A stretch of DNA of 6,744 bases from Candidatus Atribacteria bacterium (GCA_029982105.1 JARRCQ010000089.1:1-6744), one strand, 5' to 3'. Positions 1 through 6,250 are shown, numbered from the stretch's first letter. Numbers and translations: made by a program. Notes: generated by a model not told the origin, from the letters alone.

Positions 1-521
1 TTATTTCCGGCTCGGCATTCTCGAGAAAGCTCTCGAATCTCTGCTTTCGTAAATCCCACTTCTAAAAGTGGGTGTCGGATTCCTAACTCCTGAGTAGCTC
101 TAAAACCAGGACGGAAATCTCCTTCATCATCTTTATTAGTTCCATCCACTATGAAAGCGTAGCTTTCTTTCCGTGCCAAAGTTAATAACTCCTGCATTAT
201 TATTCTTTTACAGAAATAACAGCGCTCCTTAGTGTTGCGCCAGATTCGAGGTTCATCTATACCCGAAATTTCTACTATTTTAAGAGGGATTTGTAACTTT
301 CGAGCAATTCTCTCTGCCTCTTTCCTCTCTGTCCGGGGCAAAAAAGGCAAATCTACCAAGACTCCTAAAGCATTTTCTCCCAAAGTTTCGCTACTTACCC
401 AGAGAAGAAAAGTAGAATCCACTCCCCCAGAAAAAGCAACTATTATCCTCCCCAGTGCTAAAAGATTCTCTTTTAACTTTTCATATTTCGTATTCAATAA
501 GGAGTTATGAACCTCGCTCAC
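1..521 (-). CDS. larE: LarE, ATP-dependent sacrificial sulfur transferase (partial, 3' end beyond the left edge)
   Basis: LarE adenylates a carboxylate of the pyridinium biscarboxylic acid mononucleotide precursor and converts it to a thiocarboxylate, a step in making the nickel-pincer cofactor of lactate racemase (LarA) and related hydroxyacid racemases and epimerases; it is cytosolic. I translated this frame by hand: 173 codons plus two bases before the edge. It shows the PP-loop SGGVDST at residues 31-37, the RCYFCK motif at 100-105, DGTNKDDEGDFRPG at 126-139 (family pattern with D-Y/F-RPG), and the helix TKAEIRELSRE at 158-168. Full-length LarE is about 260-280 residues, so roughly 100 residues, including the region of the sulfur-donor cysteine in some LarE proteins, lie outside. 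The start is GTG at 521-519: an AGAGGTG ribosome site lies 5 bases upstream and an in-frame TAA follows 8 codons upstream with no other start between. The final residues CRAGN differ from the usual GLPTW-type continuation. Other PP-loop sulfur transferases are the main alternative, but the motif set favours LarE. Confidence 0.85.
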   Translation of the reverse strand, partial: MSEVHNSLLNTKYEKLKENLLALGRIIVAFSGGVDSTFLLWVSSETLGENALGVLVDLPFLPRTERKEAERIARKLQIPLKIVEISGIDEPRIWRNTKERCYFCKRIIMQELLTLARKESYAFIVDGTNKDDEGDFRPGFRATQELGIRHPLLEVGFTKAEIRELSRECRAGN

Positions 522-541
522 AGATTCACCTCTTTCAAATC

Positions 542-569
542 TTTATCTCACCACAAAAACCTCTGACAA
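542..569 (-). promoter_or_regulatory. Candidate sigma70-type promoter of larE
   Basis: Read on the minus strand, TTGTCA (569-564; 5 of 6 to consensus) is followed after 16 bases by GATAAA (547-542; 4 of 6), with a TGA directly before it that fits an extended -10. Transcription would begin near 535, giving a leader of about 14 bases that carries the ribosome site (CACCTCT on the plus strand, 527-533). It lies between the operon terminator and the larE start, which makes a dedicated promoter plausible. This is pattern matching only. Confidence 0.4.
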
Positions 570-576
570 TTAAAGG

Positions 577-606
577 AAAAAAATAAGCTTACATAGGAAG
601 CTTATT
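577..606 (-). terminator. Rho-independent terminator at the end of the transport operon
   Basis: On the minus strand a perfect 9-bp stem AATAAGCTT / AAGCTTATT (606-598 and 590-582) with a 7-base loop (597-591) runs into seven consecutive T (583-577, two of them within the stem). The stop codon of the last permease gene (TAA, 604-602) lies inside the ascending arm, so there is almost no 3' untranslated sequence. It should end the transport transcript and separate it from larE. The stem is AT-rich, so some read-through is possible. Confidence 0.8.
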
Positions 607-1603
607 GAGCTTCTTTCAGTCTTCTTTTTCTTCCCCTTCGCGCGCCAAAGATATTAGGAAGCATTACCACACCCACGAGTACTATTCCAATGATAACCAT
701 CATTACTTGACCTGGAACATTTATTAATCCCATACCATAGCGGAGCAAGCGCATCAATATAAGAGATAAACATACACCAAGTATACCACCTTTTCCTCCT
801 GAGGGGCTAACTCCTCCCAAAACAGCAATGGCAATAACCTCTAACTCATATCCTGTAGCAATATTGGGTCTTGAACTACCTAACTTGGAAGTCAGGAAAA
901 CAGCTGCCACTCCAGCCATTAATCCATTAAGAGTGAAAATAATTTGTTTTATTTTTGCTACCGGTACTCCGGAAAATCGAGCAGCCACTGGATTGATGCC
1001 CATAGCATATACTTTTCTTCCCCAAGCAGTACGATGAAGTAAAAGTCCGTATACAATGGCACATCCCACAAACATCACTATAATAAAGGGTATATGAGTC
1101 CCTCCTATATATCCCCAGGCTAAATAAGAGTACCAAGAAGGAAATCCTCCTATTGCCTGATCGCCGAGTAAAATGTAAGCAATTCCTCGATAGATGGAAG
1201 AACCAGCCAAAGTAACAATAATAGCCGATAAGCCAGGTATGCGGGAAATCAATAAACCATTAAAATATCCACATCCTGCTCCTGTAGCTAAGGCCACTAA
1301 AATAGCAACTACCATAGAAAGTCCAGCTTTGTAAGACATAGCCATTAAAACTGATGAAAGAGCCACGATAGAAGCTACAGAAATATCAATATCTCCTATA
1401 ATCAACACTAGAGCCATAGGAAGAACCATAAAACCTTTTTCTAAAAATACCGAAAGAGCATCCATAATACCGGTGTAACTCCAAAAATGGGATGAAAGGC
1501 GGCCGTTGACTATCGATATTCCAATAATCAATATTACTAAAAGCCATTCCCATTTAAAAGTAATGTTCGCTCTTCTATCAGAAAGAGAATTTTGGCGTTT
1601 CAT
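602..1603 (-). CDS. rhaQ: RhaQ-like inner-membrane permease of a rhamnose-type sugar ABC importer
   Basis: This 333-residue hydrophobic protein is one of the two permeases that form the sugar channel in the cytoplasmic membrane (BPD_transp_2 / ribose-rhamnose branch of the carbohydrate uptake 2 class). A short basic N-terminus is followed by about eight to ten membrane segments, roughly at 19-33, 57-70, 74-90, 95-120, 124-145, 171-190, 221-238, 255-265, 273-286 and 297-315. Family motifs are visible: LIIGDIDISVASIVALSS (67-84), GDQAIGGFP (147-155), the cytoplasmic coupling stretch AMGINPVAARFSG (200-212), RPNIATGYELEVIAIAVLGGVS (245-266) and a very basic tail (321-330). The EKG-MAL-IIG(D/E)ID pattern and the GDQA-GG-P loop closely resemble one rhizobial Rha permease; the P versus Q letter follows gene order and is inferred. 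The ATG directly abuts the TAG of the upstream permease, and an AAGGAGAG site sits 8 bases before it, so translation is probably coupled. The length is normal. Confidence 0.9.
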   Translation of the reverse strand: MKRQNSLSDRRANITFKWEWLLVILIIGISIVNGRLSSHFWSYTGIMDALSVFLEKGFMVLPMALVLIIGDIDISVASIVALSSVLMAMSYKAGLSMVVAILVALATGAGCGYFNGLLISRIPGLSAIIVTLAGSSIYRGIAYILLGDQAIGGFPSWYSYLAWGYIGGTHIPFIIVMFVGCAIVYGLLLHRTAWGRKVYAMGINPVAARFSGVPVAKIKQIIFTLNGLMAGVAAVFLTSKLGSSRPNIATGYELEVIAIAVLGGVSPSGGKGGILGVCLSLILMRLLRYGMGLINVPGQVMMVIIGIVLVGVVMLPNIFGARRGRKRRLKEAQ

Positions 1604-2617
1604 CTATACTACTCTCCTTTTCAACTGCGACTTTTCCATATTGCGAGCAATAGCAATATTTACTATCGCTGCTACCAAAATAATAAGACCCTGTAAAGCC
1701 ATTTTCCAAAAAGGAGATACTCTAATCATAGGAAGAGCGTTATTGATAATACCCACAGTGATAGACCCCAGTAAAATACCAGATATAGTTCCTACGCCAC
1801 CAGTAATACTAACTCCACCTAAAACACAGGCAGCCACAATGGTCATAACAAAACCTGAGGCAGTATCATTTTGAGCTGAGGCATAACGAGCTACCCACAT
1901 CACCCCGGCTAAACCAGAGAGGGCTCCTGAAATAGCATAGACCAACCAGGTAATAAATTGGGTATTGATCCCAATAATTCGAGCTGCCTCCTTATTGCTT
2001 CCCACCGCATATATTTCTCTCCCAGTATGAGTATGATTAACAAAATAATAGAAAACTAAGTATACGGCTAAAACAATATAAATTAATTTAGAAAGACCCA
2101 GCCAGCGTCCCGTCGCTATCGCTTTGAAAGAATCAGGCATTTCATAAGCATTTATCCATTTCCCTCCACTGATTATAAAAGTAATACCCCGGTAAATATA
2201 CATCATACTCAAAGTAGCAATAATCGGCACTACCCGTCCTTGTGCTACAATTAAACCAGTAATAGACCCTAGAAGACCTCCTAATAATAATCCCAGTATT
2301 AACATAAAAAACGGAGAAAGCTGGGGATTTTGCTTAACCATCATTCCTGCTACCATTCCAGTTAAAGCTAACACCGATTCCATAGAAAGGTCAATGCCAC
2401 CGGTAACTAAAACTAACATCATTCCCACGGAAAGCACAGACAGAGCAGCTGTATCTATCAAGATGTCATGAAAGTTACTCCAGGTTAAAAAACGAGGATT
2501 ACGAATACCAATTAAAACAGAAATAACTATGATGAAAACTATGATTCCTAATTCCCGGAACCCTCTTAGCCTTAAAGATAAAACCTTTTTTTCCAGCTGA
2601 GTAGATTTTTGCATCAT
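1604..2617 (-). CDS. rhaP: RhaP-like inner-membrane permease of a rhamnose-type sugar ABC importer
   Basis: This 337-residue protein is the second, paralogous permease of the importer and would form a heterodimer with the protein encoded directly downstream. A basic N-terminus (1-21) is followed by about ten hydrophobic segments, roughly 23-38, 57-73, 80-95, 103-125, 130-149, 176-193, 221-241, 256-275, 279-293 and 306-325. Typical motifs are LVTGGIDLSMESVLALTG (70-87), SGGKWINA (150-157), the coupling stretch AVGSNKEAARIIGI (204-217), SGALSGLAG (230-238), VAACVLGGVSITGG-GTISG (261-280) and NNALPMIRVSPFWKMALQG (292-310). The SGG-WVNA-like loop and the ISPF-like motif match the other rhizobial Rha permease. 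The start ATG-ATG lies 25 bases after the ATPase stop; only a weak GGTTGGTG site precedes it, so expression may rely on coupling with the ATPase gene. An AI-2 (LsrC/LsrD) or ribose-type permease is the alternative, made less likely by the binding protein in this operon. Confidence 0.9.
   Translation of the reverse strand: MMQKSTQLEKKVLSLRLRGFRELGIIVFIIVISVLIGIRNPRFLTWSNFHDILIDTAALSVLSVGMMLVLVTGGIDLSMESVLALTGMVAGMMVKQNPQLSPFFMLILGLLLGGLLGSITGLIVAQGRVVPIIATLSMMYIYRGITFIISGGKWINAYEMPDSFKAIATGRWLGLSKLIYIVLAVYLVFYYFVNHTHTGREIYAVGSNKEAARIIGINTQFITWLVYAISGALSGLAGVMWVARYASAQNDTASGFVMTIVAACVLGGVSITGGVGTISGILLGSITVGIINNALPMIRVSPFWKMALQGLIILVAAIVNIAIARNMEKSQLKRRVV
1612..1619 (-). promoter_or_regulatory. 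Ribosome binding site of rhaQ inside the end of rhaP
   Basis: AAGGAGAG (minus strand, 1619-1612) lies within the last codons of rhaP, 8 bases from the rhaQ ATG. The rhaP stop TAG (1606-1604) and the rhaQ ATG (1603-1601) touch without any spacer, a layout typical of translationally coupled subunits needed in equal amounts. Confidence 0.75.
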
Positions 2618-2642
2618 AAATTTACACCAACCATTCTAAGCT

Positions 2643-4175
2643 TCAGGATATAACTGGAGTCGGGGTTGAGCGATTAACTTCTACAGCCGCTTCCATAAGC
2701 TTTTCCTGAGTAGCTTCAAAACGAGAAAAGACACCAGTAATCCGACCTTCGTGCATAACAATAATAGTATCACTCATTCCCAATATTTCTGGCATCTCGG
2801 AAGAAATCATAATAATACCCAATCCTTCTGCTGCCAAATCAGACATAATTCGATGAATAGCCGCTTTTGCTCCTACATCAACACCCTTAGTCGGTTCATC
2901 CATAATCAATATTTTGGGGTGAGCAGCGAGTAATTTAGCAACCACTACTTTTTGCTGATTTCCTCCTGACAAAGAGCTAACGGGATGAAAAATTCCTGGC
3001 GCTTTTATTTGAAGCAACTCTAACATTTTGTTAGAAATCTCGTATTCTCGAGGTGGATTCAACCATCCTTTGTTGGTAAGTTGGTCAATTATAGATATTG
3101 TAACATTATCATTAATACTCAGAGGTAAAAACAAACCTTGCTCCAAACGGTCTTCTGGAAGATATCCAATACCATAACTTATGGCTTCCATCGGGTTTTT
3201 AATTGAAACTTCTTTCCCTTCTATCATTATCTTTCCCTCATCAGCTGGAGCTATTCCAAAAATCGATTGCGCCACTTCTGTTCTTCCCGAGCCAACCAAC
3301 CCGCTGAATCCAACAATTTCCCCGGCTCGAAGAGAAAAGGAAATATCGGAAAAATAACCAACTCGAGAAAGCCCTTCCACCCTCAGAAGCTCCTTCCCCA
3401 GAGAAACAGTGCTTTTGGGGAAAAGTTGATTAATCTCTCGTCCCACCATAGCTTTAATCAAATCGTGCTCAGTAATTTCACTTACTTTCCAAGTTCCTAC
3501 ACTCTTTCCATCTCGAAGCACAGTTACGCGGTCAGCAATTTCATAAACATCTTCAAAACGATGAGAAATTAATATAATAGAAACTCCATTATTACGAAGC
3601 TTTCTTGCTATATTATATAAGTCTTCAGTTTCCCGCTTAGTAAGAGAGGCAGTCGGCTCATCCATAATAAGAACGCGCGCATTAACTGAAAGAGCCTTGG
3701 CAATTTCAACTATCTGTTGCTGAGCCACGCTTAAAGAATTCATAGTTGCTGAAGGGCTGATATCAGAGCCTAAAGAATGGAGGAGTCTTTTCGCCTCTTG
3801 CCTCATTTCTTTCCACATCAATCTTTTGGTAGCAGAATGAATTATGGGATGTCCAAGAAATATGTTCTCAGTAACTGTCAAATGGGGAAAAGATGCAGGT
3901 TGTTGATAAACAGCAGAAATTCGATAACGGTTAGCCACTGTAGGGTTGTGAAAAATCACTTTATTTCCTTCATAAAATATATCGCCTTCGTCTGGCTGAT
4001 GAACTCCGGTAATAATTTTTATGAGGGTAGACTTTCCTGCTCCGTTTTCACCCACAATGGCGTGAATCTCCCCTACTCGAAGATTAAAATTAACTTGGTC
4101 TAAAGCCTTTAAGCCAGGAAAGAACTTGGAAATCCCCTGGAGTTCAAGTATATATTTATCTTCTGCGCCTACCAC
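2643..4175 (-). CDS. rhaT: RhaT-like ATPase of a rhamnose-type sugar ABC importer (two ATP-binding domains)
   Basis: This cytoplasmic ATPase powers the two-permease importer; like RbsA, MglA and LsrA it is a tandem of two nucleotide-binding domains. The residue numbers here count from an upstream ATG at 4199; subtract 8 for the start chosen. Domain 1: Walker A GENGAGKST (50-58), Q-loop YQQPASF (98-104), signature LSVAQQQ (156-162), Walker B VLIMDEPTA (176-184), switch histidine H213. Domain 2: degenerate Walker A GLVGSGRTE (300-308), signature LSGGNQQK (410-417), Walker B ILIMDEPTKGVDVGAKA (430-446) and serine instead of histidine (SSE, 466-468). Both the altered second Walker A and the lost switch histidine are normal for this family, where one site does most of the hydrolysis. 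I place the start at GTG 4175-4173, giving 510 residues, because AGGAGG lies 9 bases before it; the ATG at 4199 has no ribosome site and abuts a hairpin. Note that E. coli rhaT is an unrelated symporter. Confidence 0.92.
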   Translation of the reverse strand: MVGAEDKYILELQGISKFFPGLKALDQVNFNLRVGEIHAIVGENGAGKSTLIKIITGVHQPDEGDIFYEGNKVIFHNPTVANRYRISAVYQQPASFPHLTVTENIFLGHPIIHSATKRLMWKEMRQEAKRLLHSLGSDISPSATMNSLSVAQQQIVEIAKALSVNARVLIMDEPTASLTKRETEDLYNIARKLRNNGVSIILISHRFEDVYEIADRVTVLRDGKSVGTWKVSEITEHDLIKAMVGREINQLFPKSTVSLGKELLRVEGLSRVGYFSDISFSLRAGEIVGFSGLVGSGRTEVAQSIFGIAPADEGKIMIEGKEVSIKNPMEAISYGIGYLPEDRLEQGLFLPLSINDNVTISIIDQLTNKGWLNPPREYEISNKMLELLQIKAPGIFHPVSSLSGGNQQKVVVAKLLAAHPKILIMDEPTKGVDVGAKAAIHRIMSDLAAEGLGIIMISSEMPEILGMSDTIIVMHEGRITGVFSRFEATQEKLMEAAVEVNRSTPTPVIS

Positions 4176-4190
4176 ATTGCTTACCCTCCT
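4173..4190 (-). promoter_or_regulatory. Ribosome binding site deciding a GTG start for the ATPase
   Basis: On the minus strand a full AGGAGG (4190-4185) is followed after 9 bases by GTG (4175-4173), in frame with the ATPase. The N-terminus then begins MVGAEDKYILELQGISKFFPG, which fits the short leader seen before the LEL-GI-K-FPG motif in this family. The upstream in-frame ATG at 4199-4197 would make AGGAGG part of the coding sequence (codons 4-5) and leaves only bases of the hairpin tail in front of it. Confidence 0.75.
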
Positions 4191-4202
4191 AAATCGCATC
4201 TA

Positions 4203-4237
4203 AAATGGTGAGCGAGAATTTTTCTCGCTCACCATTT
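4203..4237 (-). promoter_or_regulatory. Intercistronic stem-loop between the binding-protein and ATPase genes
   Basis: A perfect 16-bp inverted repeat, AAATGGTGAGCGAGAA (4203-4218) and TTCTCGCTCACCATTT (4222-4237), with a 3-base loop. It begins 12 bases after the stop codon of the binding protein gene. On the minus-strand transcript only a short ATTTTAG tail follows, so it is a weak terminator at best. Such hairpins behind binding-protein genes are known to block 3' exonucleases and cause partial termination, giving more binding protein than membrane components; that role here is inferred. Confidence 0.8.
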
Positions 4238-4249
4238 ACCGCCTCAAAC

Positions 4250-5257
4250 TTAATAAATATCCTTCCACTCATCAATGTTAGTTATATCAAACCGGAAAGG
4301 AGGCCCCAATAAAACTTCCGTTCCTCCATCAACTGCCTCTACAATGGTATAGTCTCCCATTCTACCAGCAGAAAACTCTTCTCCTGCTTTACCAGTTATA
4401 ATCCCATCACAGAGAAGACTGGCAACATAGGAAGCAAGATAACCCAAATCAACAGGATTCCAAAGGAAAAATGCCTCGCAAGCCCCATTATGAACCCACT
4501 CTGCCATCTCACTGGGCAGACCAAGACCGGTAAGCTTAACTTGCCCTATCAATCCGGCATCGGTAATAGCTTTAGCTGTAGCGCTGATCCCTACGGTGGT
4601 GGGAGAGATAATGCCTTTCAAGTTGGGATAAGATTTAAACAAGCCCATAGCTTCATTATAACTCTTATCCCGCAGGTCATCACCATACACAATAGTTACT
4701 AATTGCATTTTTGCGTACTTCGGATCCTTTAATTCTTCCTTCATATATTCAATCCAGGTATTCTGATTGGTCATAGTGGCTCCAGCTGAAAGTATGGCTA
4801 TTTCACCTTCATAGCCAATCATTTCTGCTATTGCCTGAACTTGCAATTTTCCTATCAATTCAGCGTTTGCCTGATTTACGTGTACATCTCGACCTCCAGG
4901 AGCTACTGCCGAATCAAAAGATACGACTTTTATATTGTTTCCTTTAGCTTTTTGAAGAACCGGAACTAAAGCATCAAAGTCATTGGCGGTTATACAAATA
5001 GCACTGACTTTCTGAGCTATTAAGTTCTCGATTATTTCGATCTGACCCTCTACTGTTGGAGTAGCTGGACCCTGAAAAATAAAATTATTGCCCAATTCCT
5101 TACAAGCTTCTTCAGCTCCTCTACCAGCTGCGTCCATGAAAGGATTCCCCACGTTTTTTACTATCATAGCAATGGTATGCCCTTCGGCAAAAGCAGTCAC
5201 TGAAAAAAGAGCTACCGCAAAAAACACCATAAGAAGGATTGTAACAAGTTTCTTCAT
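4250..5257 (-). CDS. rhaS: RhaS-like periplasmic sugar-binding protein of the ABC importer
   Basis: This secreted receptor captures the sugar and hands it to the permeases. From the ATG at 5257 it has 335 residues. A Sec signal peptide is clear: KK at 2-3, hydrophobic core 4-20, AFA|EG cleavage after residue 24. There is no lipobox cysteine, so the mature protein should be soluble in a periplasm. The fold is the two-lobe type I binding protein (Peripla_BP_4). Stretches that match rhizobial RhaS are KNVGNPFMDAA (34-44), GPATPTVEGQIEIIENLIAQ (63-82), ANDFDALVP (91-99), SFDSAVAP (113-120), TNQNTWI (163-169), YGDD-RDKSY (191-200), SPTTVGISATAKAITDAGLIG (218-238), TGLGLPSEMA (243-252) and LWNPVDLGY (265-273). 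Compared with the AI-2 receptor LsrB, the Asp-Gln pair is Asn164-Gln165 and the Pro-x-Ala loop is absent, so AI-2 is less likely than a deoxyhexose. An in-frame ATG exists at 5329, but AAAGGAGG lies 11 bases before 5257 and the signal peptide begins there. Confidence 0.93.
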   Translation of the reverse strand: MKKLVTILLMVFFAVALFSVTAFAEGHTIAMIVKNVGNPFMDAAGRGAEEACKELGNNFIFQGPATPTVEGQIEIIENLIAQKVSAICITANDFDALVPVLQKAKGNNIKVVSFDSAVAPGGRDVHVNQANAELIGKLQVQAIAEMIGYEGEIAILSAGATMTNQNTWIEYMKEELKDPKYAKMQLVTIVYGDDLRDKSYNEAMGLFKSYPNLKGIISPTTVGISATAKAITDAGLIGQVKLTGLGLPSEMAEWVHNGACEAFFLWNPVDLGYLASYVASLLCDGIITGKAGEEFSAGRMGDYTIVEAVDGGTEVLLGPPFRFDITNIDEWKDIY

Positions 5258-5395
5258 TTTTAATCTAACCTCCTTTATTTTTTTTATTTTAATCGTTAAA
5301 TTCAATGCCAAAACTACAACACCACCCACATTAACTAATAAGCCTTCACCAACCTTAATCTACAAGATCTTTTGCCATCACCTCCATTTGCGTTT
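5258..5395 (-). other. 138-base gap between repressor and binding-protein genes, with the binding-protein RBS and an orphan Shine-Dalgarno match
   Basis: The ribosome site of the binding protein gene is AAAGGAGG (minus strand, 5276-5269). About 110 bases further upstream, GGAGGTGAT (5385-5377) matches the 16S anti-Shine-Dalgarno for nine bases, yet no credible reading frame begins at a proper distance: an ATG lies only 2 bases after GGAGG and opens a frame of seven codons. I see TTGGCA (about 5302-5307) as a possible -35 but no well-spaced -10, so I do not call a separate promoter; the binding protein is probably transcribed from the promoter before the repressor gene. Confidence 0.5.
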
Positions 5396-6190
5396 TTAAT
5401 TACCTATCAAAACTTCGATTCCCAAATCTTTTAAAGCCATTAACGTTTCTTCTTTTATATTTCCATCAGTAACTATTTTAGAGATACAGTCTAACTTACA
5501 CACTCTAAAAAAAGCTACTTCTTCAAACTTTCTGCTTTCAGCTACTAATATAACCTCTTGAGCTGACCCAATCATAACTTTTTTTAGATGAGCCTCAAGC
5601 TCGAAAGTATCAGCAATGTATCCTTTATCTACAGAAATGGCTTTAGTTCCTATAAAAAGTTTATCAGCGTGATAGTTAAGCACTGCATTCTCGGCTTGAG
5701 GGCCTACAAAAGAGAAAGAAGGAGGATGTAAGGTTCCACCGGTAGCAATGATATTAAAATTTCGATTGGAGGCTAAATTTATACAAATATCAAGAGAGCT
5801 GGTGAGGATAGTAACGTGTAACTCAGAGCTAATGTTTCTTGCCACTTGTAAAGCAGTGGTACTGGCATCAAAAATCACAGAATCTCCATCTTCTATGAGC
5901 TTAGCTGCCTCTCTTCCAATTGCTTCTTTTACTTCCCGATTAGTCATTTCTCTAAGAGTAAAAGGAAGTTCTACTACTCCTCTTTTAGTCCTGGTTGCCC
6001 CACCATAAATCCTGCGTAATAATCTCTGTTCCTCTAAAATTTTTAAATCCTGACGAATAGTATCTTCGCTTACTCCAAAAACATCACTTAGTTCTTTAAC
6101 CGTTACGGTTCTTTTCTCGTCTAGGATTTCTAATATCTTTAATCTTCTTTCTTCGGATATCATTCCCAAATTGTTAGACTTCTTTCTCAT
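5396..6190 (-). CDS. DeoR-family transcriptional repressor of the sugar operon
   Basis: A 264-residue sugar-operon regulator of normal DeoR length. Residues about 13-68 form the N-terminal winged helix-turn-helix: RRLKILEILDEKRTVTVKEL (16-35) leads into the recognition segment GVSEDTIRQDLKILEEQRLL (39-58) and the wing RRIYGGATR (59-67). The rest is the effector domain (DeoRC), which in this family binds a phosphorylated sugar: FDASTTALQVARNI (107-120), ATGGTLHP (149-156), FVGPQAE (161-167), KLFIGTKAIS-DKGYI (177-192), LEAHLKKVMI (198-207) and VAESRKF (216-222). It is the first gene of the operon, in the position of the rhizobial rhaR repressor, so it probably represses itself and the transporter. 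The unrelated E. coli RhaR is an AraC-type activator, hence no symbol. The ATG at 6190 is chosen because it lies about 25 bases from the predicted transcription start; its ribosome site (GGTAAT) is weak. A second Met at residue 10 is possible but has GGGA touching it. Confidence 0.92.
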   Translation of the reverse strand: MRKKSNNLGMISEERRLKILEILDEKRTVTVKELSDVFGVSEDTIRQDLKILEEQRLLRRIYGGATRTKRGVVELPFTLREMTNREVKEAIGREAAKLIEDGDSVIFDASTTALQVARNISSELHVTILTSSLDICINLASNRNFNIIATGGTLHPPSFSFVGPQAENAVLNYHADKLFIGTKAISVDKGYIADTFELEAHLKKVMIGSAQEVILVAESRKFEEVAFFRVCKLDCISKIVTDGNIKEETLMALKDLGIEVLIGN

Positions 6191-6193
6191 ATT

Positions 6194-6213
6194 ATTACCA
6201 AATTACCCAGGTA
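6194..6213. promoter_or_regulatory. Candidate operator of the DeoR-family repressor
   Basis: Two direct copies of ATTACC (6194-6199 and 6202-6207; GGTAAT on the coding strand) overlap an inverted repeat TACC-CA-GGTA (6204-6213). The cluster sits between the predicted transcription start (about 6215) and the repressor start codon and covers its ribosome site, a natural place for autorepression. A further TTACCC copy occurs at 6292-6297. Assignment as the binding site is inference. Confidence 0.35.
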
Positions 6214-6221
6214 TTTTCCCA

Positions 6222-6250
6222 AAAATATCATAGAATTTAACCAATGTCAA
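6222..6250 (-). promoter_or_regulatory. Sigma70-type promoter of the rha-type operon
   Basis: On the minus strand a perfect -35 TTGACA (6250-6245), a 17-base spacer (6244-6228) and TATTTT (6227-6222; 4 of 6) preceded directly by TGA, an extended -10 element. Transcription would start near 6215, leaving a leader of about 25 bases to the repressor ATG at 6190. This is the best promoter match in the window and the likely driver of the whole five-gene operon. Confidence 0.7.

Noticed and set aside
232..510. Plus-strand open frame of 92 codons opposite larE
   Set aside because: It is the antisense shadow of larE, which has the PP-loop and other family motifs on the minus strand.
4203..4237. Reading the intercistronic hairpin as a full terminator splitting the operon
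   Set aside because: The tail is only ATTTTAG, and the ATPase gene 28 bases on has no room for a separate promoter, so partial termination or stabilisation is more likely.
5258..5329. Longer N-terminus for the binding protein from the ATG at 5329
   Set aside because: The 24 extra residues would precede a clear signal peptide, and the strong AAAGGAGG site serves the ATG at 5257.
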